Positions 43,640 to 54,484 of a stretch of 64,000 bases of DNA are shown here, in pieces (position 1 is the stretch's first letter; every line of letters begins with the position of its first letter). A program made the position numbers and the translations under genes. Location: NCBI GenBank assembly GCA_009823505.1, contig VZQC01009956.1:722995-786994 (forward strand). The letters run 5' to 3'. Source of the DNA: Rhizomys pruinosus (Eukaryota > Chordata > Mammalia > Rodentia > Spalacidae). The notes under the pieces were generated by a model, which did not search any database, had not been told where the DNA came from, and was given only the letters and a program-made list of their open reading frames with translations.

Positions 43640-45975
43640 TATTCTTAGAAGATTCACTGGTTTCTTTTCATAAGCAAAAAGGACCTCTTCTAAAAATTGC
43701 ACTTTGCAGAAGTTTCACTCCTTTTCCATTGAGTTTGAGTTAGGAGCTGTTACCTTGTAGCAGATCAATATTAACACCTAGCTGGTTCACCAGGAGAACA
43801 GAGGCTGACTATGGGGCTCTCCATGTGGATGCTGGTCACACTGACTAATGGAGAAGGTATTTTGTGGCATTGAGGTGGCAACCTCAGAGACATGTAAAGA
43901 CTGAATTAAATTTTAAGCTAATGTAAAATCTTGGCAGATAGCATTTTAATAATTAAATGCCTTAAAAGTATTTAAAATATTCTTCCATATTCCAAAATGT
44001 AAAATGTAACATGACAGATTTTATGTGTCTGACATTGTGTCTGGGAAGGAATGGCAGACTTTAGCCCCTTCGCAATCTGCTGTTGGAGGCCTGACAGGGC
44101 TACTTGAATCCTCATAGACATAGTCTTTGGCACAGAAGGAAAGTATTAAAAAGTTGCTGTGTGAAGCTGTTTGCTTTATGGCAAATGATCATTGATCATT
44201 TGCATCCCTGCCATAAAGCAACCAGCATGGTTGCCTAGGTGGAAATAGAGGGTGTTAGTACTGAGATGTTTGAAAATAAGAGCTCAATTTTTATTGAGCA
44301 TTTCTGTGAGTTTTCAAACTATTGTATTTGAGATAACTGTCCCATTTTGTTACATGGGAAATAAATGTCAATTACTTAGTTACTCTGCACAATTAAGGGT
44401 TAATCTACTTATGAATATTATGTCTCATGGTAACAAAAAGGGTTATAAATGAAAAAATGTTAAAAAGCTATTTTTAGTAAGGAGTTATGTGAAGATGATG
44501 AAAAAAGTCTATTCAAGTAATAAAAGTCTGAGGAGGTTTGTTTTGACAGGTAAAAAGGACACTATATAGATAAGCTTAAATTTTTGAGGTTCAGTAAACT
44601 AGCTTAAAAATCAAAATGTATATCTAGTCAATGTTATTAGGTTCTAAAAAGGGCCAGGCACCCCAAGCCCCCAGATAAAAGGGCACATGAGGCTTAATTC
44701 ACACCAGGAGCATGCTTTGCTGCATTGTGAGATTACCAGCAAGGGCCAGCTGCAAGGGTCATCTGCAGACACGTGGTGGAACAGAGCAGCATGCCAGAGA
44801 GAGACATGGTGCCTGGGGTCCACCTACTTGTAGCCATGGGGCATGGCCTCAGGTGCCGAGGAGACAGAGGATTGACGGCCTCTGGAAGAAGTGGGCATCT
44901 GTGTCCCTTGGGATTCTGGGAAGCCTAGACCTAGCAAAAGTTTGTTTAAGAGTGTTTGGTTTTTGTCCAAGCTTTATATGTATATCACATGGCACTTCGT
45001 GGTTTAGTAAGATGATAAGATACCTGTATTAAGTTAAATTGGTATAAACACTCAAGACCTGAATAGGATTGTGAATATATAGAGTTGTTAATTTTCAGTC
45101 CTCTCCTGGAACGAACCTTACTCCTTGTTACAGGTTTGGTTTAAATGGGCACAGGCAAATGGTGGGTTACCTATGGCTATGGAAAATTTTACTTTATGTT
45201 TCTTGCAAGAAATGATTTTAATATTTCCTTTAACCTAACCAGATAATTTGGCTCAAAAAGCTAGATTCTATCTTCCTGAGCCAACTGCATGCAGTCCAAA
45301 AGAAGACAGTTTGAATGGACTTAGTAATCCTTATCAGTTTATTTCCTGTCTTCTGTTATGTGTTACAACCCCTGATTTTCTGGAAAAACTATAAATCAGG
45401 ATAAAGGGACTGAAAAAGAAAAAGATTGTTTCTGTTTGTAGTAATTGTAGTGAACAGTTTTATATTTAAAATAAGCTTGGTTGGACTTGGTAATACTTAT
45501 CAGTTTATTTCCTGTCTCCTTGTATGTGTTACAAATCCTGTCTTTATGGGAAAATTATAAATCAGGATAAAATGTCTGAAAAAGAAAAAGATTGTTCCCA
45601 TTTCTAGTAATTGTAGTGAACAGTTTTACATTTAAATAAGCCTGAAATTGTTTAATTTGATCTTTTGGATTATGCCTGCTTAATGTATAGTGTTAAGTCT
45701 CTCCTCCAGTCAGCATTATACAAGGCTGCTTGAACTTTTGTCCAAGTCTTATCTAGAAAATTATACAGTAATTAAAGGTGTTAGGCTGGTGTAACTTAGC
45801 CTTTCTGGATGGATAACCACCACATATAATGCCCATACTAATTTGGCCGAAAACAGAAGTTGGTTAACCTGGGCTAACTGTATGGACTTATACAACCAAA
45901 AGAGAAGTATAACCAAAAGATAAGCAATCATTAACTTTCCTTTCAAGTCTGAGAGATTGTGCCTCCACACACTAG
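43640..45975 (+). repeat. 2.3 kb block present in E3, absent from E2, related to repeat R
   Basis: E2 goes directly from 'gagctaaaactgttaaat' (near 34790) to a stretch ending at 'ttgttaccaaataataaag' (near 34920); E3 has 2.3 kb between the same points. Parts match R surroundings: 45715-45900 aligns with 52545-52690 and 53230-53280, and 44940-45060 with 54190-54460. Contains a 166 bp tandem duplication (45311-45478 and 45479-45645) and a cruciform-type inverted repeat (44172-44220). Confidence 0.6.
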
Positions 45976-46810
45976 ATTTTAAGTCATTTAAAGTTATATG
46001 AGATTCATTGTTACCAAATAACAAAATTTCTTCTCTCTATTTAAGCAACTACCTAAGGGAAAGTTCACACCATGATTATTGAAATTTCCTGGAAAGCAGA
46101 TGCTGAGTCCAGACTTTATGGACAAATGAACAAAAGAAGAAGCCCAATAATGGATGCTATGGAACCCCTGGTTGAGAAATTGTAACAGACTTTTAAATAT
46201 TTTTTGCTTGTTTTGTTTGTTTTGTTTTGTTTTTTAATTCACCCTGTTCCTCTCATGGTTCCCTGCCTAGATAATGTACCTAGCTACTCTCGCCTTCACA
46301 GGCACTGGTCAAGGATTTTATTCTCTCTGTAACCATACCTTTTGGCATCTTTTAGATAGATCCACTGAGCAGGTGTACCCCAGTTGCCACCTCCTATGCC
46401 CCTTTTCTGCATGGAAGAAGTCAGAGCAGTCAGCACCCAGATTCCCTCTTGGCAATTGGGGTAACCTCCTCAGAGGGTAATGTGATAAAAATGAGAGCTG
46501 ATTATTGGCTAGGAAGTTTAAGGTCAAGACCTCCAAAAGAGCTAGTTTCTTTCTCGGGTCAGAGCTGAGGACTTCCTGGATCTGCCAGTAGACTTATCCT
46601 TCTGGTTGCTCTGACTCATGGCTCATACATCCTTAACTCACTTGTCAGATTTATTGACCAGGAGATAAATTCCATTAAAATCATGGTGCTATGGACCCAA
46701 TACCATCCCCCCCACCCCAGCAGAGATCATTCCATTTTGGAAACACCAACTGTGGTTCAGTCTTGTGAAATTCCTTCAAGGATTTGAAGGCCACATAATG
46801 AGAGGGAGAG

Positions 46811-47266
46811 ATGAGTTGCAACCCCAGGTTTTCCTCATTCTGCCTGACACCCTACCAAGTCCTCAATATTACACGTCTACATCGTGAACTTGGTGACATT
46901 ATTAAAGGCCCCTGTTCACAACACTTTATTAACTACACCTTGACCCTTGGTTCTCAAATTATCTCCCTTCACTCTACCCACCCTGACGTCATAGCCTTTG
47001 ATACCAGCTTTGTTTCTCAAGTGTGGTCTAAGCTAAAGTCCATTTTTCACCCTGCTACATTGTTCCCCTGGGGCTTCCTCTGCCTCCTGGCCCTACTCTG
47101 CCTTTTTCTCTTCAGATGTCTGTTTTGTTTTGCCCTCAGTCAATGGCAGATCAACACAACAAAGGCCCATGTCCTCTCAGGATTGGTCAATAGGAACTCT
47201 GCATACACCCCTCCTGATGAAGTGATTTGCATCTGGCTCTCATCCATCCACAATTCATGGGAATGA
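46811..47266 (+). pseudogene. env-like 3' frame of E3
   Basis: 151 codons, homologous to E2 36520-36866. Landmarks are HFINYTLTLGSQ (a possible N-glycosylation site at NYT), VWSKLKSIF, a hydrophobic run WGFLCLLALLCLFLFRCLFCF-like of membrane-span length, then a polar tail ending about 210 bp before the 3' LTR. That location is where the transmembrane envelope subunit ends in retroviruses. The start Met is arbitrary, as the upstream frame is interrupted. It is conserved as an open frame in two copies, but the function is not established. Confidence 0.45.
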
Positions 47267-47478
47267 GCTTGTCTCTCCCCTCCACAGTACCACTCCTGGC
47301 ATCTTCCCTAGGTGTCTGGGCAGTCAAAGGTGGGTAAGACTCTGCAAAGCCATGTTAACCTAAGACAGATGCAGTCAAAATGTCGGAATGCCAGAGGTGG
47401 GGTCAACAAGGTTCAGGCATATTACCTGAACTCCCACTTGACAGCTCCTCATGAAAAATTAAATACAAATTGTGGAAA

Positions 47479-47808
47479 TGTAGTAGCCAATATGCTGAGA
47501 ATTTCACATGCACAGAGCTTATCCCTAATCAACCTAACCTGCCCTAGGCAGGCGAGACCATACAAGCAGCTGAGTTGTGGACCTGGGCCAATCACAAGAG
47601 GACATGACAACTACACTAAGAGAAGAGCGGAATTCAAACAGTACATAAACCCTATCCCTGCCCCCCCAATAAACTAATCCATGGCAGCTCACCCTCTGTC
47701 TGCGTTCACCCAATTCCCAGGGTCTCTGTCTTGATTCTGTGCCTATCAACCCTTTTTGTTCATGATTCAACCCCGAAATTCCCCAGCAGGGCTGGGGGAT
47801 TGTTTACA
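47479..47808 (+). mobile_element. 3' LTR of retrovirus E3
   Basis: TGTAGTAGCC start after 'attgtggaaa', end 'ttgtttaca'. CCAAT box near 47588, AATAAA near 47669. Shares diagnostic changes with the 41163 LTR. Confidence 0.93.
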
Positions 47809-50051
47809 GTATTATCATCATGTTAAAACCAGTAAAATTTCAGTACAACCAAGCCAAAATGATTAAATTATTTAATATGCATCATTGGTGGAAGGAAAAG
47901 ATCTTGATGGATATAAAAAAATCAAATATCAAATTCCCAAACAGCAAGAGTGAAAGAAAAATGTAGTAAGGAATATAACTGCTTGTTCTTGAAGATTCTT
48001 TACAGCAGAGAATGAAGGTTGTACAATCCTTGTTTCATTGCAATCAGCTCTGAATCACCTTTGCAACCTATAATGGATATTTTGTAGGTGGCATAATTTA
48101 TCTCAATAAAGTCGCTATCATTTACTGTGCAAAAAAGGAATAAAAAATTAAAAAAATTAAAATTAAAATGACCATCCTAGCACTCTTATTGGGCTTATTT
48201 AATAACTAGGCCATTTGTTTATTCTTTTCTTCATTACCATGATATCTTTAAATGTTTATAATATAACATATATCTGAGCTATAATTATATAGATTATTTT
48301 AAAAGAACTTAGTGTATACATGTTCATTTCGTGAATTTGTAAGTGATAGTTTGGCTAAGTCCCCAAATTAACATTGTTTTGGTTTACTTTTTTGTTTTAG
48401 GGGTGAAACATCTCTGACCACAAGTGTATGTGCTCTGTTTCTGCATAGCCTTGTTAAATATAATCACATGATTCAACACAGAGTACATACTCTCATCAAA
48501 TACTAAATTATATCTATGGATGATAGGCTGATTAGACCCCGGTAGATAAATTGTATTGATGGAAATCTGGGCAAATTGCATGAAATCCAGTGGGGTTCCA
48601 TGAAGGGTGTGATTGTGGAAGGGGGTATAAAGGTGATCAAGATGTTCTATATCAAATAAACAAAATTTCAATAAAATATACATTAAAACGAAACAATCAA
48701 TTATCAAAGGATTTTCTCAAATGTTTCAGGTTCCGTTAACTTTCTAACTTGAAGAAGGAAAATATGTATAAATAATAAATTAATAGAGAAAAGCCACTTT
48801 CATCCTTCTGATTTTCAATCAGGGCACAATTCTTCTTTATCTCAGTATTTCTAAAAGGGCAAGGTGTGAAATGAGACTTCTGAATCATATCACAGCATTC
48901 AGGATTCCTGACCTTTTATTTGCTGTTTTTCATATATAGGCCACATTGGAAATCTACCAACACACATAATTTCAGCAATTTCCTGCTTCATGCCAGGCCC
49001 AAAATTCAAATGGCATACACTACAGTGGAGTGTAATTTCCAAAATGTAACACAACTACTTTCTTTTTATAAGTTTGCTATGTGAACTGTTATGTGACACA
49101 AATGGAGAGTTGAATTGTGATGTTCTTTTAAATTATTAATGGTCATATTTTCCAAAAAGGATTCTTCAGATAATCTTCCAGACAAGGTGAAAAAATGAGA
49201 CATGAAAAAGGTAAGGTTGATAGGATCACTCAGTTCCTATGTTCAGCATAAGATGGAGACAAAGGGGAGAAGGAGATCTGAGGTGGGAATGTTATATCTG
49301 AGGGAGGTGCACCTAGGGATCGAATGATGATTAATAATTCAATTTCTCTAGTTTTCATTCTATATATCTATATATCTGAGATATAAGATGACTTTGATGT
49401 GCTTGAGGGAGGGAAATCCTTCCAATCTAATAAATGTTTAAAAGGATAACATTTTATGTTATCTTAGAATTAAAATTGAAATATGATATCAAGATTTGAA
49501 TAAGTTATTCAGCTTTCTGTAAGGTGAACTGCTTAAATCCATGGTGTTATTATTTGAACACTATAAACAGTTAACAGTGTAATAAAATTATAAGGTGAAT
49601 GTCACAATTTCTTCTTATTTAGCCTATTTATCTTGAGTGAACTCATTTTCTGTAGCATAGGGCTAATATTGATACCATACTAGTCTATTGACAGGGGTGT
49701 TACATCGTGACTTTACATAACAAATTTCCATGAGGCTTTATAACAAAGTTAAATGGAGATTACTCACATTTTCTCTGTCCAGGGATGCAGATGTGGATCT
49801 TTGCAAGTGATGAAATCTGAGCTCAACACTCAGCAGGGCATAATCCACTACCATATTCAGGTTTCTTTTCTTCAGTTTAAAATCCTAGTAGCTAAAGCCA
49901 AAAACCCCCAGTGAATAATTCAAGTATTTTATGAATTTATGCCAAACATTCACAATTATTTAGATTAAACATTTGTACAAACTAGAGTTCCCTAAATTAT
50001 CCCATGGGAAAAACTGGATATTAAAAGTAGTCAAATGCAGGCAAATACAAT
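47809..50051. other. quiet AT-rich DNA
   Basis: No coding feature and no clearly named repeat in about 2.2 kb. 48600-48690 weakly resembles a non-LTR 3' end ('gggggtataaaggtgatcaa' then AATAAA-type signals) but is too short to call. Confidence 0.4.
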
Positions 50052-50275
50052 CTGAGTTTGGTTATGCATAGGATGGCAGCTCCAGCCAGTGCCTCCCATA
50101 GGCAGAAGATAGAGCCATGAGACCCCCTTGGTTATGCCTGCAAATTGGAATGTGATAATGCAAATGTCTGGGATTGGGTCCTGTTAGGTAAGGTCACACT
50201 GAATACTTGACCCATCCATTTTGAATAAAATCTCTCTCTGTATTTGGATCCCTATCTTATTATGTACCAATTATT
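50052..50275 (+). repeat. LTR-like repeat S, copy 1
   Basis: Matches 56946-57165: 'ttggaatgtgat', 'aggtcacactgaatac' versus 'aggtcacattgcctat', 'aataaaatctctctctgt' versus 'aataaagtctctctctct', and 'ttggatccct' versus 'ttagatccct'. AATAAA followed by a CT-rich stretch is typical for an R-U5 region, so a solo LTR fragment is likely. Family not named. Confidence 0.5.
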
Positions 50276-50799
50276 TTCTCCTCTTCATGTGCCATGGGGC
50301 TTTTTGTCCTGCTTGAGTGGATGGATGGGAGGTCAACCTGGGGATATGTGGCTTTGCACACATGGAGGAATCTGGCATATGCCTAGCCTGGTTTCTGAAG
50401 CTGCCTGCCCATGTGAACCTCCTGGCTTGGCTGGTCACAGGGTCATCTGTTGAGAAATGGGTTTACATTTAGGCCATGAAAGTCAACAATTTCTGGCCTG
50501 TTAGTTCAGAGGGAGATCACATAAGTAGTTTTCCTTGGATTCAGCATGCTTCATGGCTATGTGCTCAAGAATTTTCGCCTGTTGCCTAGAACTAGTTTTT
50601 CCAGTTTGGGCCACAGCCATCTCCAGATTACCTCTTTAATCATAAAATTGTTACAGCTTTGCTCTGATGCTCAGCTCAAGCCAGAGCCCAGGCTTCTCTA
50701 ATGCAAATTTAGGGCTTTTCACCACTGAACTCCAGTTCCCTTCTGGAGAGATATTCTCTTGAAAGTTACTTCATTCTAAAATGATTTTGTCTTTGTTTC
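50276..50799. other. unrecognised DNA
   Basis: Nothing recognisable between the LTR-like repeat and R copy 2. Confidence 0.35.
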
Positions 50800-51638
50800 A
50801 ACCTGTTTCTAGATGGAATTGTGTCCATTCTATAAAGAGGAATGTCTTCTCATGCTTCAAAAAGTAAGACCTGACTTTGTCCTCGAGTTAATGGAGCTAG
50901 TAAATGTAAAGCTAAAAGGAGCCAGGGGCTCACTCCCCCCAACACCCCCCGCCCAAAAAAAAAAAACCCTAATAGCCTAAGTGACCCCTGAGGACCAGAT
51001 CCTCAACTGATCTTGAGAAAAGGTAAACTTTGGTTAATCTAGGCTAACTGTGTGGCTTCAAATATGCAATAAGAAAGTATAATGAGAAATAATCAGTAAG
51101 GCCTGAGAAATTATACTTCAGATTTAAAACTTGAGATATTAGTAAAAAGAGAAAAGGGGGGGGGAAAGAGAGCACTGTTGTTTTCCCTGTCTTCAATTCT
51201 ATTGGCCAGAACATCTACTTTGTGTCTACCACTGCTTTTGCCATCCTTCAAAGACATGAGACACAGCTTTTTCACACTCCAATATACACTAAATACTCAT
51301 GTCTCGCCAAGAATCTTCCAAACTTTTAATACTAGATGGGGACTGCTGAGAGACATCCAACTTCTGGACTGTGCAGCTACTGGGGATTCAACCTCTTCAG
51401 AATATAGACTGCCATTGTTGGATTATCCAGTCTGTATCATGGAGGCCAGTACAGGACACAGTGCTTACTGGACCTTGTTTGAGTGACCTTGGGAAGGAAA
51501 GACCATAGTGTCGAGCACAAAGGGAGGATTGATGATTGTTTGGGCTTGCAAAGGAGGAGCCTTCAAACACTACCTTAAAGAAAACATGACATATTTTAAC
51601 CTAAAAAACAGAGGAGGAGGAAAATCCTCAATTGGCTA

Positions 51639-51683
<45 letters not shown>

Positions 51684-51905
51684 AACGAAAGAACTGGAAA
51701 AAAAATGACCAAAAAAATGAAGCTCTCCCCAAAACAAGGAACCTCTGCTTTGAAAAAATCTCTGGAAAGAACAGGAAAAAATGGAAAACATGTATGGCAG
51801 AGTGCATGAACTGATGTGGGGTGAGGGGTATGGAAAGGGAAATGACTCTAAATTGGATTGAGAAATAATGTATGATGCATGAAAATGTTTAATAACAATG
51901 AAAAA
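50800..51905 (+). repeat. repeat R copy 2
   Basis: Begins at 'ctataaagaggaatgtc' (52840 in copy 3, 40082 in copy 1). Contains the same 'tgtcctcgagt', 'aaggagccaggggctc', 'caagaatcttccaaac' and 'gggactgctgagagacatcc' blocks. Its 3' end 'ataatgtatgatgcatga' resembles the Q and L1 ends. A TA microsatellite lies at 51641-51680. Confidence 0.65.
51641..51680. repeat. (TA)n microsatellite
   Basis: Twenty uninterrupted TA units inside R copy 2. Confidence 0.97.
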
Positions 51906-52439
51906 TACATTTAAAAAACAAACAAATATATTAACAATTAAATATTTTACTAGGTATATGCTGCCACCTACTGCTTACACTCTTTCAACACCTGAGATGA
52001 GATTTGGGTTGCCTCCAACAGGTTCTCACATGAACTGGAACTGTTGTCATGTGGTTAAGTTTTCAGTTTTAAGGACTTAAGTTAGTTTAAAAAAATAATT
52101 ATTCTATTCCAAATGCAATTCTAAGGCATATTCAAATGCATTTTATCTGTACAACATTTAAACACTACATAAAACATCTTTAAAACAAAGTATGATGCCA
52201 AGCCTAGATAAAGCCTCCCCAAAAGTTAAAAAATTGGTCATTTCAAACTTGGTTTGTAAAATTTGTAGTTTGAAATAATGTGTTTAAAGAAACTGACCTA
52301 TGTTCATAGAGATACTTTAGTAAAATATTATATAAACTTATAAATCAGTCAATACAAGAAATAATGTTCTACAAGGGTTTGTTATGATAGGTAAAGGAGA
52401 AAATTAAGTAAATACGCTTGGATTCTCTAAGCTCATAGT
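51906..52439. other. AT-rich DNA, distantly similar to part of E3
   Basis: 52280-52439 loosely matches E3 at 44480-44600 ('gggtttgttatgataggtaaa' versus 'aggtttgttttgacaggtaaa'). The rest is unassigned. Confidence 0.35.
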
Positions 52440-52880
52440 GCAATTAAGTAGTTTAAAAAATGTATGCAGTAAAATCTAGATTTGTCATGACATTATGTCT
52501 AACCACAGTGTTTATTTTATGCGAGTACTTCTTAGTATTTCTTATACAAGGCTGCTTGAGCTTTTGTCCGAGCATTTTCTAAAATATTCTAAAGTTGTTA
52601 AAAGTATCAGGCTGGAGTAACTTAGCCTTTCTGGATGCTTAAGGACCATACTTAATGCCCATACCAATTTTGCCAATGGTCTTAAGGGATAATTTTGTTC
52701 CTTGCTCTCAGAGGTCAACTAAGTCCTAGGGGATATGCAGGTGGACATCTCTTGAAGTGTCCTACAAATGTGGGTCACCATTCTTCCTGTGAAGAGAGGT
52801 CTTGAAGATCCATTAATGGGACTTCAGCCAATGTCCAGTCTATAAAGAGGAAAGTCTACTTATGCTTCAAAAAGGGAAGT

Positions 52881-53048
52881 GAGCCAGGTGTGGTGGTGCA
52901 CACCTTTAATCCCAGCACTTGAGAGGTAGAGTCAGTCAGATCTCTGTGAGTTCAAGGCCAGCCTGGTCTACAGAGCCAGCTCCAAGCCAGATGGTAATAA
53001 AAGGGAAACCCTGTTTCAAAAATACCAATAATAAAAAAAAGAGAAAAT
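52881..53048 (+). mobile_element. B1 SINE in R copy 3
   Basis: Full-length B1 with A-rich tail. R copies 1 and 2 lack it at the corresponding point, just before the 'gactttgtcctcgag' stretch. Confidence 0.96.
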
Positions 53049-53347
53049 GGGAAAAAAGAAATAGATCAAAAAAAAAAAGAAATCCTGGTCTAGTAAGACC
53101 CGACTTTGTCCTCGAGTGGATGGAACTAGTGACTGAAAAGCCAAAAGGAGCCAGGGGCTCCCCCCCAAAAAAAGAAGAGAAAAACATGAATGACACTTGA
53201 GGACTAGATGCTCAACTGACCTTGAGAAAACAAAAACCTTGGTTAATCTGAGATAACTGTATGGCCTTAAACATCCAAAAGGAAAGTTTAACCAGAAATA
53301 TATAAATAATAAGTCCTGAGAAATTGTACTTCGGGTAATCTTTGTAA

Positions 53348-53388
53348 AAAACAAAAAGAAAGAAAGAAAGAAAGAAAGAAAAAAAAAA
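53348..53388. repeat. (GAAA)n microsatellite
   Basis: Tetranucleotide repeat passing into an A-run; the other R copies have a plain A-run at this point. Confidence 0.93.
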
Positions 53389-54249
53389 GAGCATGGATGT
53401 TTAGCCTGTCTGACACGTACAGTTACCCTTTGGCTGCCACTGCCTTTGCCATCCTGTAAAGTCATGAGGCACAGCTTTTCAACCTTCCAATATGGACTGA
53501 AGACTCATGTCTCTCCAAGAATCCTCCAAACTTTCAGTGCCAGGTGGGGAGTGCTGAGACATCCAACTTTTGGACTGAGGTACTACTGGGGTTTCCACCT
53601 CTTCAGAGTATATAATGCCATTGTTGGACTATGCAGACTGTATCATGGAGACCTGTACAGGAAAATCCAGACAGGACACTGTGGTTACTGGACCTCATTT
53701 GATGACCATGGGGAGGGAAAACCCCAGTGTGGAACACAAGGGCCGAACTGATGGTGCTTTGCGCTTGCCAAGGAGGAAACTTCAAACATGACATCTTTCA
53801 CCCTATTAAAAAAAAATCATAAGCTGAAGATACTAAAACCTATGATATATGTAACATGCATAAGTGCATATTTTGAAAGGATGAATATTGGAAAAAATAA
53901 GAACAACAACAACAACAGAAAAGATTGCTTCAAAGAACTGACTGAAATGGTGAACTTCTGCTAAAAACAGTAAATTTCTGCATCGAGAATTTTGAGAAAG
54001 ACTGAGAAAAAGATGAAAGACATGTTTGGCAGAATGCATGAGCTCTCATGGGCTGCTGTGGAAGGGAGGAGGGGCGCATGTCTAGATTTGCTTTTTTATT
54101 TAATTTTGTATGCCATGCACAGAGCTTTGATTTAAACATTGGCTTTGGAAAAAAATGTGTATCTGGTCAAGGTTAATTTAATAAGTGGTTAGTTTTTGCC
54201 CAAGCTTTTTCTACACATTATATGGTATTTAAGAGTTTAGTAAATTTTA

Positions 54250-54417
54250 TTTGTTTTTGTTTTTGTTTTTGTTTGGTCTTTTCGAGACAGGGTCTCCCAT
54301 AGCCCCAGCTGTCCTGGAACTCTCTCTGTAGATCAGGCTGGCCTCAAACTCACAATGATCCACCTGCCTCTGCCTCCCGAGTGCTAGGATTAAAGGTGTG
54401 TGCCACCACGCCTGGCT
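54250..54417 (-). mobile_element. B1 SINE
   Basis: Full-length reverse B1 with a (TTTTTG)n tail. Target-site duplication 'gagtttagtaaatttta' (54233-54249) and 'gagtttagtcaattttt' (54418-54434). Confidence 0.97.
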
Positions 54418-54484
54418 GAGTTTAGTCAATTTTTAAAACACCTATATTATATAAAATTGGTCAAATTTAAAACCGAAAATGACA

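Larger units (their letters stand above)
41163..47808 (+). mobile_element. class II endogenous retrovirus E3, two LTRs
   Basis: Both LTRs share changes not found in E1/E2 ('agccaatatgct' and a deletion before 'catgcacagag'), so they belong to one provirus. Internal order: primer site, gag-like frame (41647), resident B1 (42725), a 2.3 kb block absent from E2 (43640-45975), env-like frame (46811). Flanks GTATAC before and GTATTA after agree at four of six bases, consistent with a decayed 6 bp target duplication. No pol recognisable. Confidence 0.88.
52440..54160 (+). repeat. repeat R copy 3
   Basis: The best-aligning partner of R copy 1 (39640-41162), collinear for about 1.5 kb apart from a B1 at 52881-53048 and an AGAA microsatellite. 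It continues past the point where copy 1 is cut by E3, to 'ggcatgcacagagctttg'-like sequence. Confidence 0.68.

Noticed and set aside
44712..45032. 106-codon frame in E3, possible accessory gene
   Set aside because: No homologous open frame in the related R regions and no recognisable motif; likely chance in a GC-richer patch.
53016..53465. 149-codon minus-strand frame
   Set aside because: Spans a B1 tail, an AGAA microsatellite and repeat R; phenylalanine runs come from the A/G-rich tracts.
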